Shown: piece after piece, positions 16,101 to 25,274 of the stretch
Position numbering within the stretch: position 1 is the stretch's first letter
Layout of the letters: each line of letters begins with the position of its first letter
DNA from: Chloroflexota bacterium
GTDB taxonomy: Bacteria; Chloroflexota; Anaerolineae; Promineifilales; Promineifilaceae
DNA: 64,000 nt
Assembly (NCBI GenBank): GCA_014584575.1
Contig: JACTMP010000078.1
Span: 62,001 to 126,000 of the forward strand
Reading direction: 5' to 3'
The notes under the pieces: generated by a model
Told to the model about the DNA's origin: nothing
The model's input: the letters and a program-made list of their open reading frames with translations, nothing else
Databases searched by the model: none
Program-made: the position numbers and the translations under genes

Positions 16101-18140
16101 ATGAAAAAAAATGACATCATGGCCAAGATTGCGGGTATGCAAGACCTGACAAATTTTCGCAATCTGCACTGGGAAGGTTCTTTTGCCGACTATCTGGAAA
16201 TAGTAAAGGGAGACCCACGGGTGGCCAGGACGGCGTACCAGCGTTTGTATGACATGGTCATTTCTTATGGGTCGGAAGAGTACAGCCGCAATCGGGAGAA
16301 ATTGATTCATTACTACTTCTTTGATGATCCGTTTGAAAACGGCAAGGATGCGGTTTTTGGGATTGATAAGCAGCTCATGGACCTGGTGCAGATTTTCCGT
16401 TCGGCCGCACACCGGTACGGCACGGAACGGCGAGTCATTTTGCTGCACGGCCCGGTAGGCACGGCCAAAAGCACCATTGTGCGGCTGCTGAAAAAGGGGA
16501 TGGAGCATTACACGCGGCTGGACGACGGCCGTCTCTACAGTTTTCGCTGGGAACCAACCGATGGTGAGCCAATGGACTGCCCGATGCACGAAGACCCGCT
16601 GCACCTGATACCACCTCAGTTCCGGGAGGCGGCGCTGGAGGAGTTGAACGAAGGCCGTAGCGGTATGGAGCGTGTCATCATCGAAGGCGATTTATGCCCG
16701 GCCTGCCGCTTTATCTTCAATGAGTTATTGGAGCAAGCAGATGGGGATTGGACGGCCGTGATTAACCAGGTCAAAGTCAAGCGCATATTGCTCTCTGAAA
16801 AAGACCGTGTGGGCATTGGCACCTTCCAGCCCAAAGACGAAAAGAACCAGGACTCCACCGAACTGACCGGCGACATCAACTACCGCAAAATCGCTGAATA
16901 CGGCTCCGATTCTGACCCCCGCGCCTTTAACTTTGACGGCGAACTGAACATTGCCAACCGGGGGATTGTGGAGTTCATCGAAATCCTCAAGCTGGACGTG
17001 GCTTTCCTCTACGATCTGCTCACCGCCTCTCAAGAACACAAGATCAAGCCCAAGAAATTCGCCCATACCGATATTGATGAGGTGATCCTGGGACACACCA
17101 ACGAGGCCGAATACCGGCGTTTGCTCAACAACGAGTACATGGAGGCGCTGCGCGACCGCACCATTAAGATTGACATTCCCTACAACATTCGTTTCCAGGA
17201 TGAAGTGAAAATTTACCAGCGCGATTTCAGCCAGGAGAAGGTGATCGGCAAACACATCGCCCCCCATACGCTGCAACTGGCCTCGTTTTGGGCCATCCTG
17301 ACGCGGCTGGAAGAGCCAAAACGGGCGGGGATTTCCCTGGTGCAAAAGTTGCGGCTGTATGACGGCCGTTCCCTGCCCGGCTTTACCGAAGACACCGTTA
17401 TCGAACTCCAGGAAGAGTCCGCCCACGAAGGCATGTTTGGCATTTCGCCGCGCTACATTCAGGACAAAATCTCCAACGCCCTGGTTGGCGATAGCAGCCG
17501 TAGTTGCCTCAACCCCTTTATGATCATGCGCGAACTGGAAAGCGGCCTGCGCCATCACTCACTCATCACCAGCAAAGAGCAGCGTAAACATTTCCGCGAC
17601 CTGCTCTCCGTTGTCCGCGCCGAATATGACGAGATTGTCAAAAATGAGGTGCAGCGGGCGATTACAGCCGATGAAGAAGCGATCAAGCGCCTCTCCGCCA
17701 ACTACATTGACAACGTCAAAGCGTACACCCAAAAACAAAAAGTGCGCAATCCCTACACCGGGCAAGACGAGCCGCCCGACGAACGGCTGATGCGGGCCAT
17801 CGAAGAGAAAATCGAAATCCCCGAAAGCCGCAAAGACGACTTCCGCCGCGAGATCATGAACTACATCGGCGCGTTGGCCATTGACGGCAAACAGTTTACC
17901 TGGGATTCCAACGAACGGCTGCGCCGCGCCCTAGAGCTAAAACTGTTTGAAGACCAGAAAGATTCTATCAAACTCACCAGCCTGGTTTCCAACGTCATTG
18001 ACCAGGAAACGCAGGAGAAGATCGAAGTGGTGAAAAGCCGGATGATCAAAAACATGGGCTACTGCGAAATCTGCGCCACTGACGTACTCAATTACGTCGC
18101 CAGCATCTTTGCGCGGGGCGATACGCAGCAGCGGAGTTAG
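16101..18140 (+). CDS. prkA: PrkA serine protein kinase (AAA+ type)
   Basis: 679 residues from ATG 16101 (GGAGG at 16089-16093; the frame extends 15 codons further up without a ribosome site). The N-terminal AAA_PrkA domain has the Walker A loop [16 protein letters not shown] at about 117-130. The C-terminal PrkA domain (~400-679) includes [15 protein letters not shown] and [24 protein letters not shown]. PrkA/YeaG kinases act in the cytoplasm in stress, nitrogen-starvation or sporulation responses and are almost always next to YeaH/YhbH and SpoVR, as here (gaps of 63 and 99 bp, each filled with an iterated hairpin repeat). Phosphorylation targets are not readable. Length and motifs are intact. 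Confidence 0.95.
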   Translation: MKKNDIMAKIAGMQDLTNFRNLHWEGSFADYLEIVKGDPRVARTAYQRLYDMVISYGSEEYSRNREKLIHYYFFDDPFENGKDAVFGIDKQLMDLVQIFRSAAHRYGTERRVILLHGPVGTAKSTIVRLLKKGMEHYTRLDDGRLYSFRWEPTDGEPMDCPMHEDPLHLIPPQFREAALEELNEGRSGMERVIIEGDLCPACRFIFNELLEQADGDWTAVINQVKVKRILLSEKDRVGIGTFQPKDEKNQDSTELTGDINYRKIAEYGSDSDPRAFNFDGELNIANRGIVEFIEILKLDVAFLYDLLTASQEHKIKPKKFAHTDIDEVILGHTNEAEYRRLLNNEYMEALRDRTIKIDIPYNIRFQDEVKIYQRDFSQEKVIGKHIAPHTLQLASFWAILTRLEEPKRAGISLVQKLRLYDGRSLPGFTEDTVIELQEESAHEGMFGISPRYIQDKISNALVGDSSRSCLNPFMIMRELESGLRHHSLITSKEQRKHFRDLLSVVRAEYDEIVKNEVQRAITADEEAIKRLSANYIDNVKAYTQKQKVRNPYTGQDEPPDERLMRAIEEKIEIPESRKDDFRREIMNYIGALAIDGKQFTWDSNERLRRALELKLFEDQKDSIKLTSLVSNVIDQETQEKIEVVKSRMIKNMGYCEICATDVLNYVASIFARGDTQQRS

Positions 18141-18145
18141 TGATC

Positions 18146-18188
18146 GGTAATCGGTAATCGGTGAACAACTGACCGATTACCGATTACC
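18146..18188. repeat. TAATCGG-unit perfect hairpin
   Basis: Arms of 17 bp, GGTAATCGGTAATCGGT (18146-18162) and its exact inverse (18172-18188), loop GAACAACTG. It fills the prkA-yhbH gap and could end or stabilise transcripts there. Confidence 0.75.
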
Positions 18189-18203
18189 TTCCAAAGGTAA
18201 GCT

Positions 18204-19310
18204 ATGAGTTACACCACCGCTCACCGCATTGACCAGGACGCAAAACGTTTTCGCCAGATTGTGCAGGGACATGTGCGCCAGAATTTGCGCAAATATGTCT
18301 CCAATGGTGAATTGATCGGCCGCCAGGGGAAAGACCTGGTGAGTATACCTGTGCCGCAAATTGACCTGCCACGTATTCGTTTTGGCGGCAAGCAGATGGG
18401 CGGCGTGGGGCAAGGAGATGGCGACGTCGGTACGCCGCTGGGGCCGGGCGACCAGGACGGCAGCCAGGGCGCCGGTGACCAACCGGGCGCGCACATCCTG
18501 GAAGTGGAGATGAGCCTGGAAGAACTGGCCGAGATTTTAGGCGAAGAACTAGCGCTGCCGCGTATTGAACCCAAAGGCAAGAAAAATGTGGAAGGGGGTA
18601 AAGTGCGTTATACCGGCATTCGCCGGGTGGGGCCGGAGAGCCTGCGCTCGTTCCGGCGCACCTACCGCGCCGCCCTCAAGCGGCAGATGTCGGCCGGGTT
18701 GTACAATCCAGACCGACCGGTGGTCATCCCCATCCGGGACGATGTGCGTTACCGTTCGTGGAATGTGTACCCACAGCCGCAAAACAGCGCGGTTATCTTT
18801 TATATGATGGATGTGTCCGGCAGTATGACCCGGCAAAAGAAGGAACTGGTGCGGCTGACGGCGTTCTGGATTGATACCTGGCTGCGCCACAATTACAAAA
18901 GCCTGACGGTGCGCTACATTGTGCATGACGCCGCCGCTAAAGAGGTGGATCAGCATACGTTTTACCATTTGCGGGAAAGTGGAGGGACGAAGATTTCCTC
19001 CGCGTACCACCTGTGCAGCCGCCTGATTGCCGAGGAGTATGACCCGGCGGAGTGGAATATGTATGCCTTCCATTTTTCGGATGGGGAGAATTTTGGTGGG
19101 CAGGATGATAAATTGTGCGCGGAAATGCTCGAGGAGCGGCTGCTGCCGGTGATGAATTTGTTTGGGTATGGGCAGGTGCCGGGGGGCTACGGCCGTATGT
19201 TCATGGAAACCATCGTCCAAATTGAAGATGAAAAACTGGTCGGCGTCAAAATCAGCGACCGCGACGCCATTTTTGATGCCATTAAAGAGTTTTTAGGTAA
19301 AGGGCTATGA
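18204..19310 (+). CDS. yhbH: YeaH/YhbH family protein (DUF444)
   Basis: 368 residues. The N-terminus SYTTAHRIDQDAKRFRQIVQGHVRQNLRKYVSNGELIGRQG is the DUF444 opening (RDxxRF...IR..I). A glycine-rich stretch GGKQMGGVGQGDGDVGTPLGPGDQDG follows. The C-terminal half is von Willebrand A-like with a MIDAS motif FYMMDVSGSMTRQKKE, and ESGGTKISSAYHLC and HFSDGENFGG further on. YhbH/YeaH is the constant partner of PrkA and is thought to act with it in the stress kinase module; its biochemical role is not settled. ATG 18204 follows AAAGGTAAGCT. Preceded by the TAATCGG hairpin and followed by the GAGATTG hairpin. Confidence 0.93.
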   Translation: MSYTTAHRIDQDAKRFRQIVQGHVRQNLRKYVSNGELIGRQGKDLVSIPVPQIDLPRIRFGGKQMGGVGQGDGDVGTPLGPGDQDGSQGAGDQPGAHILEVEMSLEELAEILGEELALPRIEPKGKKNVEGGKVRYTGIRRVGPESLRSFRRTYRAALKRQMSAGLYNPDRPVVIPIRDDVRYRSWNVYPQPQNSAVIFYMMDVSGSMTRQKKELVRLTAFWIDTWLRHNYKSLTVRYIVHDAAAKEVDQHTFYHLRESGGTKISSAYHLCSRLIAEEYDPAEWNMYAFHFSDGENFGGQDDKLCAEMLEERLLPVMNLFGYGQVPGGYGRMFMETIVQIEDEKLVGVKISDRDAIFDAIKEFLGKGL

Positions 19311-19392
19311 GATTGGAGATTGAGAGATTGAGAGATTAAGAGATTAGGAGATTGAGAGATTAAATCTCCCGATCTCCTAATCTCTTAATCTC
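19309..19392. repeat. GAGATTG-unit hairpin repeat
   Basis: Seven or so iterations of GAGATTG/GAGATTA on one side and AATCTCCCGATCTCCTAATC on the other. It starts inside the yhbH stop codon and ends 17 bp before spoVR. Confidence 0.75.
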
Positions 19393-19409
19393 ATCCCCTA
19401 AGAATTACC

Positions 19410-20933
19410 ATGTTAATCACAGGTGAACTAGCCAGGTTACAACAAGAGATTGAAACCATTGCCCATGACTACGGGCTGACTTTTCCTGAAGTGCGTTATG
19501 AGATGGTGGATTACAAAACCGTCAACCTGCTGGCGGCTTATGATGGCTTCCCCATCCGTTACCCACACTGGCGGTTTGGCATGGAGTATGAACGCCTCTC
19601 TAAAAGTTACGCCTACGGCCTGCACCGCATTTATGAAATGGTGATCAACACCGAGCCGATTTACGCTTACCTGCTGCAAAGCAACCTGATGGTAGATCAG
19701 AAGCTGGTGATGGCCCATGTATGCGGCCACGCCGACTTCTTCGCCAATAACCTGTGGTTTGCCCACACCAACCGCAAAATGCTGGACGAAGTAGCTAACC
19801 ATGCTTCTCGCGTGCGTAATTACATGGATCGATACGGCCAGGAGACGGTAGAGAATTTTATGGATGCCTGCCTGTCGCTGGACAACCTGATTGATATTCA
19901 TGCGCCCGGTGTACAGCGCCATGCGGTTATTGAGGAAGACGATACACCGCAGACTGTCAAGAAGATGCAGGCCAAAGATTACATGGACAGTTACATCAAC
20001 CCACCGGAATTTATGGCCGAACAGCAGCGGCGGCTGGAAGCAGAACGGGAACAACTGAAAAACTTTCCGGCCGATCCAGAACGAGATGTACTCCGCTTTT
20101 TGCAGGAGTATGCGCCGTTGGAAAACTGGCAGCGAGACGTGTTGGGCATTGTGCGCGAAGAAGCGTATTACTTTGCGCCGCAGCGCCAGACGAAAATTAT
20201 GAACGAAGGCTGGGCCGTCTTCTGGCACACGCGCCTGATGACCAACCATCTATTGCAGTCCAGTGAATTGATTGATTATGCCGAGCATCATTCGGGCACG
20301 GTGGCAGCCCATCCAGGGCGCTTAAATCCATATCGGTTGGGGTATGAACTGTTTCTGGACATTGAAGATCGCTGGAACCGGGGCGCGTTTGGGCCGGAAT
20401 ATGACAATTGCACCGACCGGGTGGCCCGCAGCCAGTGGGATAAAAAATTGGGTAAAGGCTTGGAGAAAGTCTTTGAGGTGCGGCGAATTTACAATGATGT
20501 GGGGTTTATTGATGCTTTTCTCACCGAGGAGTTCGCCCGCAAGCATAAGCTGTTTGTGTTTGAATACAATGAGCATATCAACGAGTACGAGATTTCTAGC
20601 CGTGACTTTCAGGCGGTGAAACAAAAGCTGCTGTTCCAGCTAACGAATTTTGGGCAGCCGATTGTGGATGTGGTGGACGCCAATTATCACAACCGGGGCG
20701 AGCTGTATTTGCGCCACCACTATGAGGACATTGACCTGGATCGGCCGTACCTGGAAGCGACGCTGACCAATTTGTACACGGTCTGGAACCGGCCGGTACA
20801 CCTGGAAACAGTGGTGGAAGATAAAGGGCCGGTGGTGTTCAGTTATGGGCCGGAAGGGGGGGGTGTGCAAGCGGCGGAGGTGATGGACGGCCGTGCCCTA
20901 CTCGAACGTCTCGGTCATCTTGTGCGTTCGTAG
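19410..20933 (+). CDS. spoVR: SpoVR family protein
   Basis: 507 residues, the usual SpoVR/YcgB length. Recognisable stretches are IAHDYGLTFPEVRYEMVDYKTVNLLAAYDGFPIRYPHWRFGMEYERL, the AHVCGHADFFANNLWF segment, and MNEGWAVFWHTRLMT. A long C-terminal half with LRHHYEDIDLDRPYLEATL completes the family. SpoVR is needed for spore cortex in Bacillus but is widespread in non-sporulating bacteria, where it goes with PrkA and YhbH in stationary-phase stress. Here all three are on one strand, which supports the second role; no other sporulation gene is in the window. ATG 19410 follows CCCTAAGAATTACC with no strong ribosome site. The GAGATTG repeat begins at its stop. Confidence 0.95.
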   Translation: MLITGELARLQQEIETIAHDYGLTFPEVRYEMVDYKTVNLLAAYDGFPIRYPHWRFGMEYERLSKSYAYGLHRIYEMVINTEPIYAYLLQSNLMVDQKLVMAHVCGHADFFANNLWFAHTNRKMLDEVANHASRVRNYMDRYGQETVENFMDACLSLDNLIDIHAPGVQRHAVIEEDDTPQTVKKMQAKDYMDSYINPPEFMAEQQRRLEAEREQLKNFPADPERDVLRFLQEYAPLENWQRDVLGIVREEAYYFAPQRQTKIMNEGWAVFWHTRLMTNHLLQSSELIDYAEHHSGTVAAHPGRLNPYRLGYELFLDIEDRWNRGAFGPEYDNCTDRVARSQWDKKLGKGLEKVFEVRRIYNDVGFIDAFLTEEFARKHKLFVFEYNEHINEYEISSRDFQAVKQKLLFQLTNFGQPIVDVVDANYHNRGELYLRHHYEDIDLDRPYLEATLTNLYTVWNRPVHLETVVEDKGPVVFSYGPEGGGVQAAEVMDGRALLERLGHLVRS

Positions 20934-20978
20934 GAGATTGAGAGATTGGGAGATTCGATCCATCAATCTCCTAATCTC
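20933..20978. repeat. GAGATTG-unit hairpin repeat
   Basis: GGAGATTGAGAGATTGGGAGATT on the left and AATCTCCTAATCTC on the right, between the convergent spoVR and Mrp genes. It overlaps the end of the Mrp coding sequence (RLGD*). Confidence 0.7.
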
Positions 20979-21775
20979 GCTTTTATCACGGCCGTGACCT
21001 CCCAAAACGCCGACGCCACTGGATCATCCGGGTGGTCGTGCATCAGCGGATCAGCCTTGTTAATGCCTTTTGAGATGACCGGCGTTAACGGGATGCGGCC
21101 CAAAATTGGCGTCTCTTCCAGATTGGGCGGTCGCCACTTTTCAGAGCGTTGAAAAATCTCGTGCCGCTCGCCACAGTTCGGGCAGACAAAGTAGCTCATG
21201 TTCTCCACGATCCCCAAAATGGGAATGTCCCCTTGCTGAAACAGACGCAGCGAACGGCCGGCGTCCAGCAGGCTTAAATCTTGCGGTGTGGTCACAATCA
21301 CCACGCCGTCAATGGGCACATGCGCCACCAATGACGCCTGCGGCTGCCCGGCCGAGGGCGGCAAATCAATAAACAGGTAATCCAGTTCCCCCCAAACCAC
21401 ATCCTTCAACGTCTGCACTACCAACTGCCCCACCGCGTCCGGGCTACGCGCCGGGTCAATCACTTCATCTTCGCCCACCAGCAGGCCAATAGACATCACC
21501 TTCAGGCCAAAGCGGGTGAGGGGTTGGATGTAGGGCAGGGCTTCCTTGCGGCGGGCCATGGCCATATACCCCTGGCTGGCCTTGCGGCGATGGACGCCCA
21601 GCATGAGGGGCACATTGGGGCCGTAAATATCGGCGTCGAAAACGCCGACCTTCGCCCCGCTGCGCTGCATGGCCAGCGCCAGATTGACCGTCACCGTCGT
21701 TTTGCCCACGCCGCCCTTGCCGCTGGCAACCACAATAACATGTTGAACACCGGGAAGATAGATTTTTTGATTCAT
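20963..21775 (-). CDS. Mrp/NBP35-family Fe-S carrier ATPase
   Basis: 270 residues from ATG 21775; the frame runs further upstream but that part is read in another frame by the TPR gene. The deviant Walker A VVASGKGGVGKTTVTVNLA, VGVFDADIYGPNVPLMLG and YLFIDLPPSAGQPQASLVAHVPIDGVVIVTTPQDLSLLD are hallmark ApbC/Mrp sequences. ENMSYFVCPNCGERHEIF gives the CxxC that binds a bridging Fe-S cluster in the dimer. It acts in the cytoplasm to load clusters on apoproteins. The N-terminal DUF59 domain of longer Mrp proteins is missing, as in many short forms. The upstream hairpin at 21801-21829 separates it from the TPR gene on the same strand. Confidence 0.93.
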   Translation of the reverse strand: MNQKIYLPGVQHVIVVASGKGGVGKTTVTVNLALAMQRSGAKVGVFDADIYGPNVPLMLGVHRRKASQGYMAMARRKEALPYIQPLTRFGLKVMSIGLLVGEDEVIDPARSPDAVGQLVVQTLKDVVWGELDYLFIDLPPSAGQPQASLVAHVPIDGVVIVTTPQDLSLLDAGRSLRLFQQGDIPILGIVENMSYFVCPNCGERHEIFQRSEKWRPPNLEETPILGRIPLTPVISKGINKADPLMHDHPDDPVASAFWEVTAVIKARLGD

Positions 21776-21800
21776 GGAGATGAGGTTAAGTTGCCACCAA

Positions 21801-21829
21801 ACATCCGATTTCTCTGAGAAATCGGATGT
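21801..21829. terminator. Perfect 13-bp hairpin between TPR and Mrp genes
   Basis: ACATCCGATTTCT (21801-21813), loop CTG, AGAAATCGGATGT (21817-21829). Likely transcript end for the TPR gene or a processing stem; same apex style as other hairpins here. Confidence 0.65.
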
Positions 21830-21839
21830 CTCAAAATCC

Positions 21840-23111
21840 TCAAGGTAGATGCTCAAATACAGCTTTAACCGGCGGTGCAGACAGGAAGTTCTGGCGCAGG
21901 CTTTCATCTTCCAGAGGGTAGATGATTTGCTCCAGCACCTCGGCGGCAATGCGGTAATGGGTGCCGGCCAGCGCCGGATTGGGCGCAATGTCGGCCAGGG
22001 CGGCGTGAAGCTGCCAGAGGAGCGTTTGCTGACCGGTTTCATGCGCCAGGAAGAGGGCTTGCTGCCAGAATTGCTCGGCGCGCACCAGGTCGCCCTCTGC
22101 CTGGGCGCACAGTCCCAAGATGTGCATGGCCTGGGCGCGGAAGTCGCGGGTGTTGTTTTGTTCGGCCAGGTCATACAGCCGCTGCCCATATTCGGCGGCT
22201 TTGGCGTGGTTGTCGCGGGCATGTTCGGCCAGCGCCAGCGAGTAGATGGCCTGGTAGGTGAGAAAGGGTTGCCCCACCACTTCGCTCAGGCGCAACGACT
22301 GGCGCAGGTTTTCAATGCCTTCTTCGAGTTGTCCCAAATAGGCCAGTTCGATGCCCATGTTGCGTTTCATGTCTACTTCCATGGAGGGCAGGTCAATCTT
22401 TTCGGCCAGAGTGAGGGCTTCGCGGTGGTAGACAAGGGCTTGCTGCATGTCATAGAGCAACTGGTAACTTTCGCCAAGATTGGTGAGGATCACGGCCGTT
22501 TCCATTTCCCCCACCTGCCGCCCATCTTCTAAGGCAGCCTTAAAGGCCACAATGCTTTTGTCTAGCCGTCCTTGCCGTTGGTGGATCATGCCCACCCAGT
22601 TCCAGGTGCGCATTTTTTCCTCCCCATCGGCTAACTGGCGGAACAGCGAAAGCGATTTTTCCATGTGGGATAACGCTTCCTCATGCCGGCCCAGGTAGAA
22701 ATAGGTGGCGGCCAGACCTTGCAGGGTGAGGGCACGGCCGTAGGTGTAGTTCAACGTTTCCGCCAGTTGCAGCGCCTCGCGGTGCAGTTCCATCGCTTTG
22801 TCATGCTGGCCCATGCTGCTGAATTGTTGGCCTACCAATTCTGTACCCAATACCTTTTGCTGGCTGGTGCGGGCTTCCTGGCGTAGCTGTTGGTAGCTGC
22901 TCATGGCCGCTTCCTGTTTGCCCAGGCGGCGTTGCAGCAGCCCCCGTTGGCGCAGCGCCAACAGGCGCATCTCCACTATAGCCGGGTCGTCTGTTTTGGG
23001 GTCGGTTTCTTCGAGCACGGCCGTGTACAGTTGAATAGCCCCCGCTGTGTCATACGCACGCCGGGCTTCATTGGCCTGGGTCATCAGGTGAGAGAGAGAG
23101 GTGTGGTTCAT
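21840..23111 (-). CDS. TPR-repeat protein
   Basis: 423 residues made almost wholly of tetratricopeptide repeats. Typical A/B helix pairs recur every 34-40 residues, for example GQHDKAMELHREALQLAETLNYTYGRALTLQGLAATYFYLGRHEEALSHMEKSLSLF, then RQGRLDKSIVAFKAALEDG and LVYHREALTLAEKIDLPS. There is no catalytic or DNA-binding domain and no signal peptide, so it is a cytoplasmic scaffold or a detached C-terminal part of a regulator of the AfsR/MalT class, whose TPR halves look the same. No ATPase or BTAD domain is next to it. The ATG at 23111 has GAGAGAG upstream. The partner is unknown. Confidence 0.85.
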   Translation of the reverse strand: MNHTSLSHLMTQANEARRAYDTAGAIQLYTAVLEETDPKTDDPAIVEMRLLALRQRGLLQRRLGKQEAAMSSYQQLRQEARTSQQKVLGTELVGQQFSSMGQHDKAMELHREALQLAETLNYTYGRALTLQGLAATYFYLGRHEEALSHMEKSLSLFRQLADGEEKMRTWNWVGMIHQRQGRLDKSIVAFKAALEDGRQVGEMETAVILTNLGESYQLLYDMQQALVYHREALTLAEKIDLPSMEVDMKRNMGIELAYLGQLEEGIENLRQSLRLSEVVGQPFLTYQAIYSLALAEHARDNHAKAAEYGQRLYDLAEQNNTRDFRAQAMHILGLCAQAEGDLVRAEQFWQQALFLAHETGQQTLLWQLHAALADIAPNPALAGTHYRIAAEVLEQIIYPLEDESLRQNFLSAPPVKAVFEHLP

Positions 23112-23474
23112 AGGATTAGAAGTAATTGAATAATCAGGTAAATGGGTAATTGGGTTTTTACTTCAATGGCGCAATCACCTCAGTTCACTACGGGCAAAGT
23201 GTATCATACTCAGTTTTATTCACCATATCCCCAAGTAGTGCCAGATGTGGCGTGCCACATGGGTTTTACAAGGTAGTATTGCCACTTGTCTGGCACTGCC
23301 CGATTGCTCGATGTCCTCTTGCCAGTTTCGCATTATAGTGGAAAATACCGGTCAGGCGGCAGGCAAAACAAACCGGCCGTCAAAGCGGGCAGCTGCCTCC
23401 ATGACAAATGCAAATTTGTATCGCCGACAGCGTTATAAACCCACCACAATCTGACTAAAAATGAGGTTGATGAG
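23112..23474. other. Divergent intergenic region before the SulP gene
   Basis: 363 bp without a supported gene. It contains the second AGTGCCAGA-type inverted repeat (23237-23297). The stretch nearest the SulP gene is AT-richer and ends in GATGAGATG; I could not pick out a clear promoter. Confidence 0.6.
23237..23297. repeat. AGTGCCAGA...TCTGGCACT inverted repeat, copy 2
   Basis: AGTGCCAGATGTGG pairs with CCACTTGTCTGGCACT with small bulges. Related to 8567-8629 in arm sequence and spacing. Confidence 0.55.
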
Positions 23475-25244
23475 ATGATGCTTCAAGAATGGCCGCGCAT
23501 GTGGCGGCGTGAGTTTGCCGGTTATAACAAAACGACGCTACAAAAAGATGTATTGGCGGGAATCACAGTGGCGGCCGTAGCCCTGCCGTTGGCGCTGGCG
23601 TTTGGCGTGGCATCAGGGGCGGATGCGGCGGCGGGCATGGTCACGGCCGTGCTTGCCGGTATCGTCATAGGCATATTAGGCGGCGCGCCATACCAGATTT
23701 CCGGCCCCACCGGGGCCATGTCCGCCGTCCTGATTGTGCTGGCCAGCCGGTATGGTTTGCAAGGCATGTGGTTCGCCGGGCTGCTGGCCGGTTTCATACT
23801 CTTGCTGCTGGGTATCTTTCGCCTGGGGCGGGTGGTGGCTCTCATTCCCGGCCCGGTCATCACCGGTTTCACCAGCGGCATTGCCATCATCATCGCCCTG
23901 GGCCAGATTGATAACCTGCTTGGCGTCAGCACCCCCGCCGCTGAAAACGTCATAGAGAAGATGCGTTATTATGCCGAACATGGCGTTACACCCAACCCTG
24001 AGGCCATCTTGCTGGGACTGCTGGTAGTTGCCACCATGCTCGTCTGGCCCCGCTTCAAATTCGGGCAGCGCATTCCCGGATCGCTGGTGGGCATCATCCT
24101 GGCGACATTGGTGGTGGTCCTTGCGCACTGGCAAGTGCCCGTCATTGGCGCTATTCCGCGCACCATTTTGCTGGAAAACCGGCTCAGCTTCGGCCAGATT
24201 CCCTGGCAAGAGGTGAGCAATCTGGTCATCCCGGCCATGTCCATTGCCGCTCTGGGTGCGATAGAAAGCCTGCTCTGCGGCGCTGTCGCCGGAAATATGA
24301 CCGGCATCCGACTAAACAACAACCTGGAACTGATTGCCCAGGGGGTGGGCAATATGATGATTCCCTTTTTTGGCGGCGTCCCGGCAACGGCGGCCATTGC
24401 CCGCACCAGCGTCAACATTAAAAGCGGCGGCATCACCCGCCTGTCGCCTATCTTGCATGGCATTTTGCTGCTGCTGGCGGCGCTGCTGCTGGCGAACGTT
24501 ATCGGGCAGGTGCCGCTGGCAGCATTGGCCGGGGTGCTGCTGGTGACGGCCTGGCGCATGAATGAATGGCACACGATTCACTTCTACTTCAACCACCGGC
24601 TGAAACATGCTATCATCGCCTTTGGCATTACCCTGGCGGCCACTGTGGTGCTAGACCTGACACAGGCTATCCTGATTGGTTTTGGCATCAGCACACTCAT
24701 CTTTATGGCGCAGATGAGCGAACTGCGCATTTCGCGCAAACCGGTGGAAGTAGAGCGCCTGACCGAGTTAGGGCAGCAATTTGTCCATCCCGGCCATGAT
24801 ATTGCCGTCTATTATTTGAGCGGGCCGCTCTTTTTTGCCGCCGCTCGCCGCTTGTTGGAGTTTGTGGAAAGCCACGATGAACCGGCGGCATCGCTAATCC
24901 TGTCCATCCGTGGCGTGCCGCTGATTGACGCTACTGGCGTGGAAGTGCTGCGGGAATTGCTGCACCGGCAGCGGCAGGGAGGCGGCGACATTTTGCTCGC
25001 TTCGATGGATGAACGGGTGCAACTGCTGCTGGAACGGGCCGGATTTCTGGCGGAATTGGGGCCGGCGCATGTCTTTTGGAGCGCCGACAAAGCCATTGCG
25101 GCGCTGGGCGCGGAGACAGCGCCTGTAACTGCGGAAGCGGAGCCGGTCGCGGAGCCGGTCGCCGAACCACCCATTATGGAAGGCTTGATGATTGCCCCAT
25201 TTGCGGAGAAGATGGAGAAGGGAGAAGCGGATGACAATTTGTAA
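23475..25244 (+). CDS. SulP/SLC26-family anion transporter with STAS domain
   Basis: 589 residues. The membrane part (~25-430) has the SulP signature DVLAGITVAAVALPLALAFGVASGADAAAGMVTAVLAG and the QISGPTGAMSAVL loop, then repeated hydrophobic spans consistent with the 14-helix fold. The cytoplasmic STAS domain (~450-555) shows SLILSIRGVPLIDATGVEVLRELL. A short acidic tail with repeated AEPVAEP follows. It sits in the cytoplasmic membrane and moves sulfate, bicarbonate or another small anion; the particular ion cannot be read. ATG 23475 has a second ATG just after it and GAGGTTGATGAG upstream. The GH13 gene follows after 30 bp on the same strand, so they may be cotranscribed, though no functional link is obvious. 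Confidence 0.92.
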   Translation: MMLQEWPRMWRREFAGYNKTTLQKDVLAGITVAAVALPLALAFGVASGADAAAGMVTAVLAGIVIGILGGAPYQISGPTGAMSAVLIVLASRYGLQGMWFAGLLAGFILLLLGIFRLGRVVALIPGPVITGFTSGIAIIIALGQIDNLLGVSTPAAENVIEKMRYYAEHGVTPNPEAILLGLLVVATMLVWPRFKFGQRIPGSLVGIILATLVVVLAHWQVPVIGAIPRTILLENRLSFGQIPWQEVSNLVIPAMSIAALGAIESLLCGAVAGNMTGIRLNNNLELIAQGVGNMMIPFFGGVPATAAIARTSVNIKSGGITRLSPILHGILLLLAALLLANVIGQVPLAALAGVLLVTAWRMNEWHTIHFYFNHRLKHAIIAFGITLAATVVLDLTQAILIGFGISTLIFMAQMSELRISRKPVEVERLTELGQQFVHPGHDIAVYYLSGPLFFAAARRLLEFVESHDEPAASLILSIRGVPLIDATGVEVLRELLHRQRQGGGDILLASMDERVQLLLERAGFLAELGPAHVFWSADKAIAALGAETAPVTAEAEPVAEPVAEPPIMEGLMIAPFAEKMEKGEADDNL

Positions 25245-25274
25245 TCGTCCTATACCTTTGCCGGAGGTGCAGAG

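Noticed and set aside
19309-19392. Short tandem repeats as a CRISPR or origin iteron array
   Set aside because: Units are 7-8 bp without spacers and are followed by their exact inverse, which makes a hairpin rather than an array.
21776-22222. Long N-terminal extension of the Mrp ATPase
   Set aside because: The extension is the TPR gene read in a shifted frame plus a hairpin; the family motif starts right after ATG 21775.
25131-25190. AEPVAEP tail of the SulP protein as an inserted element
   Set aside because: Only two short repeats with no inverted ends; ordinary acidic tail variation explains it.
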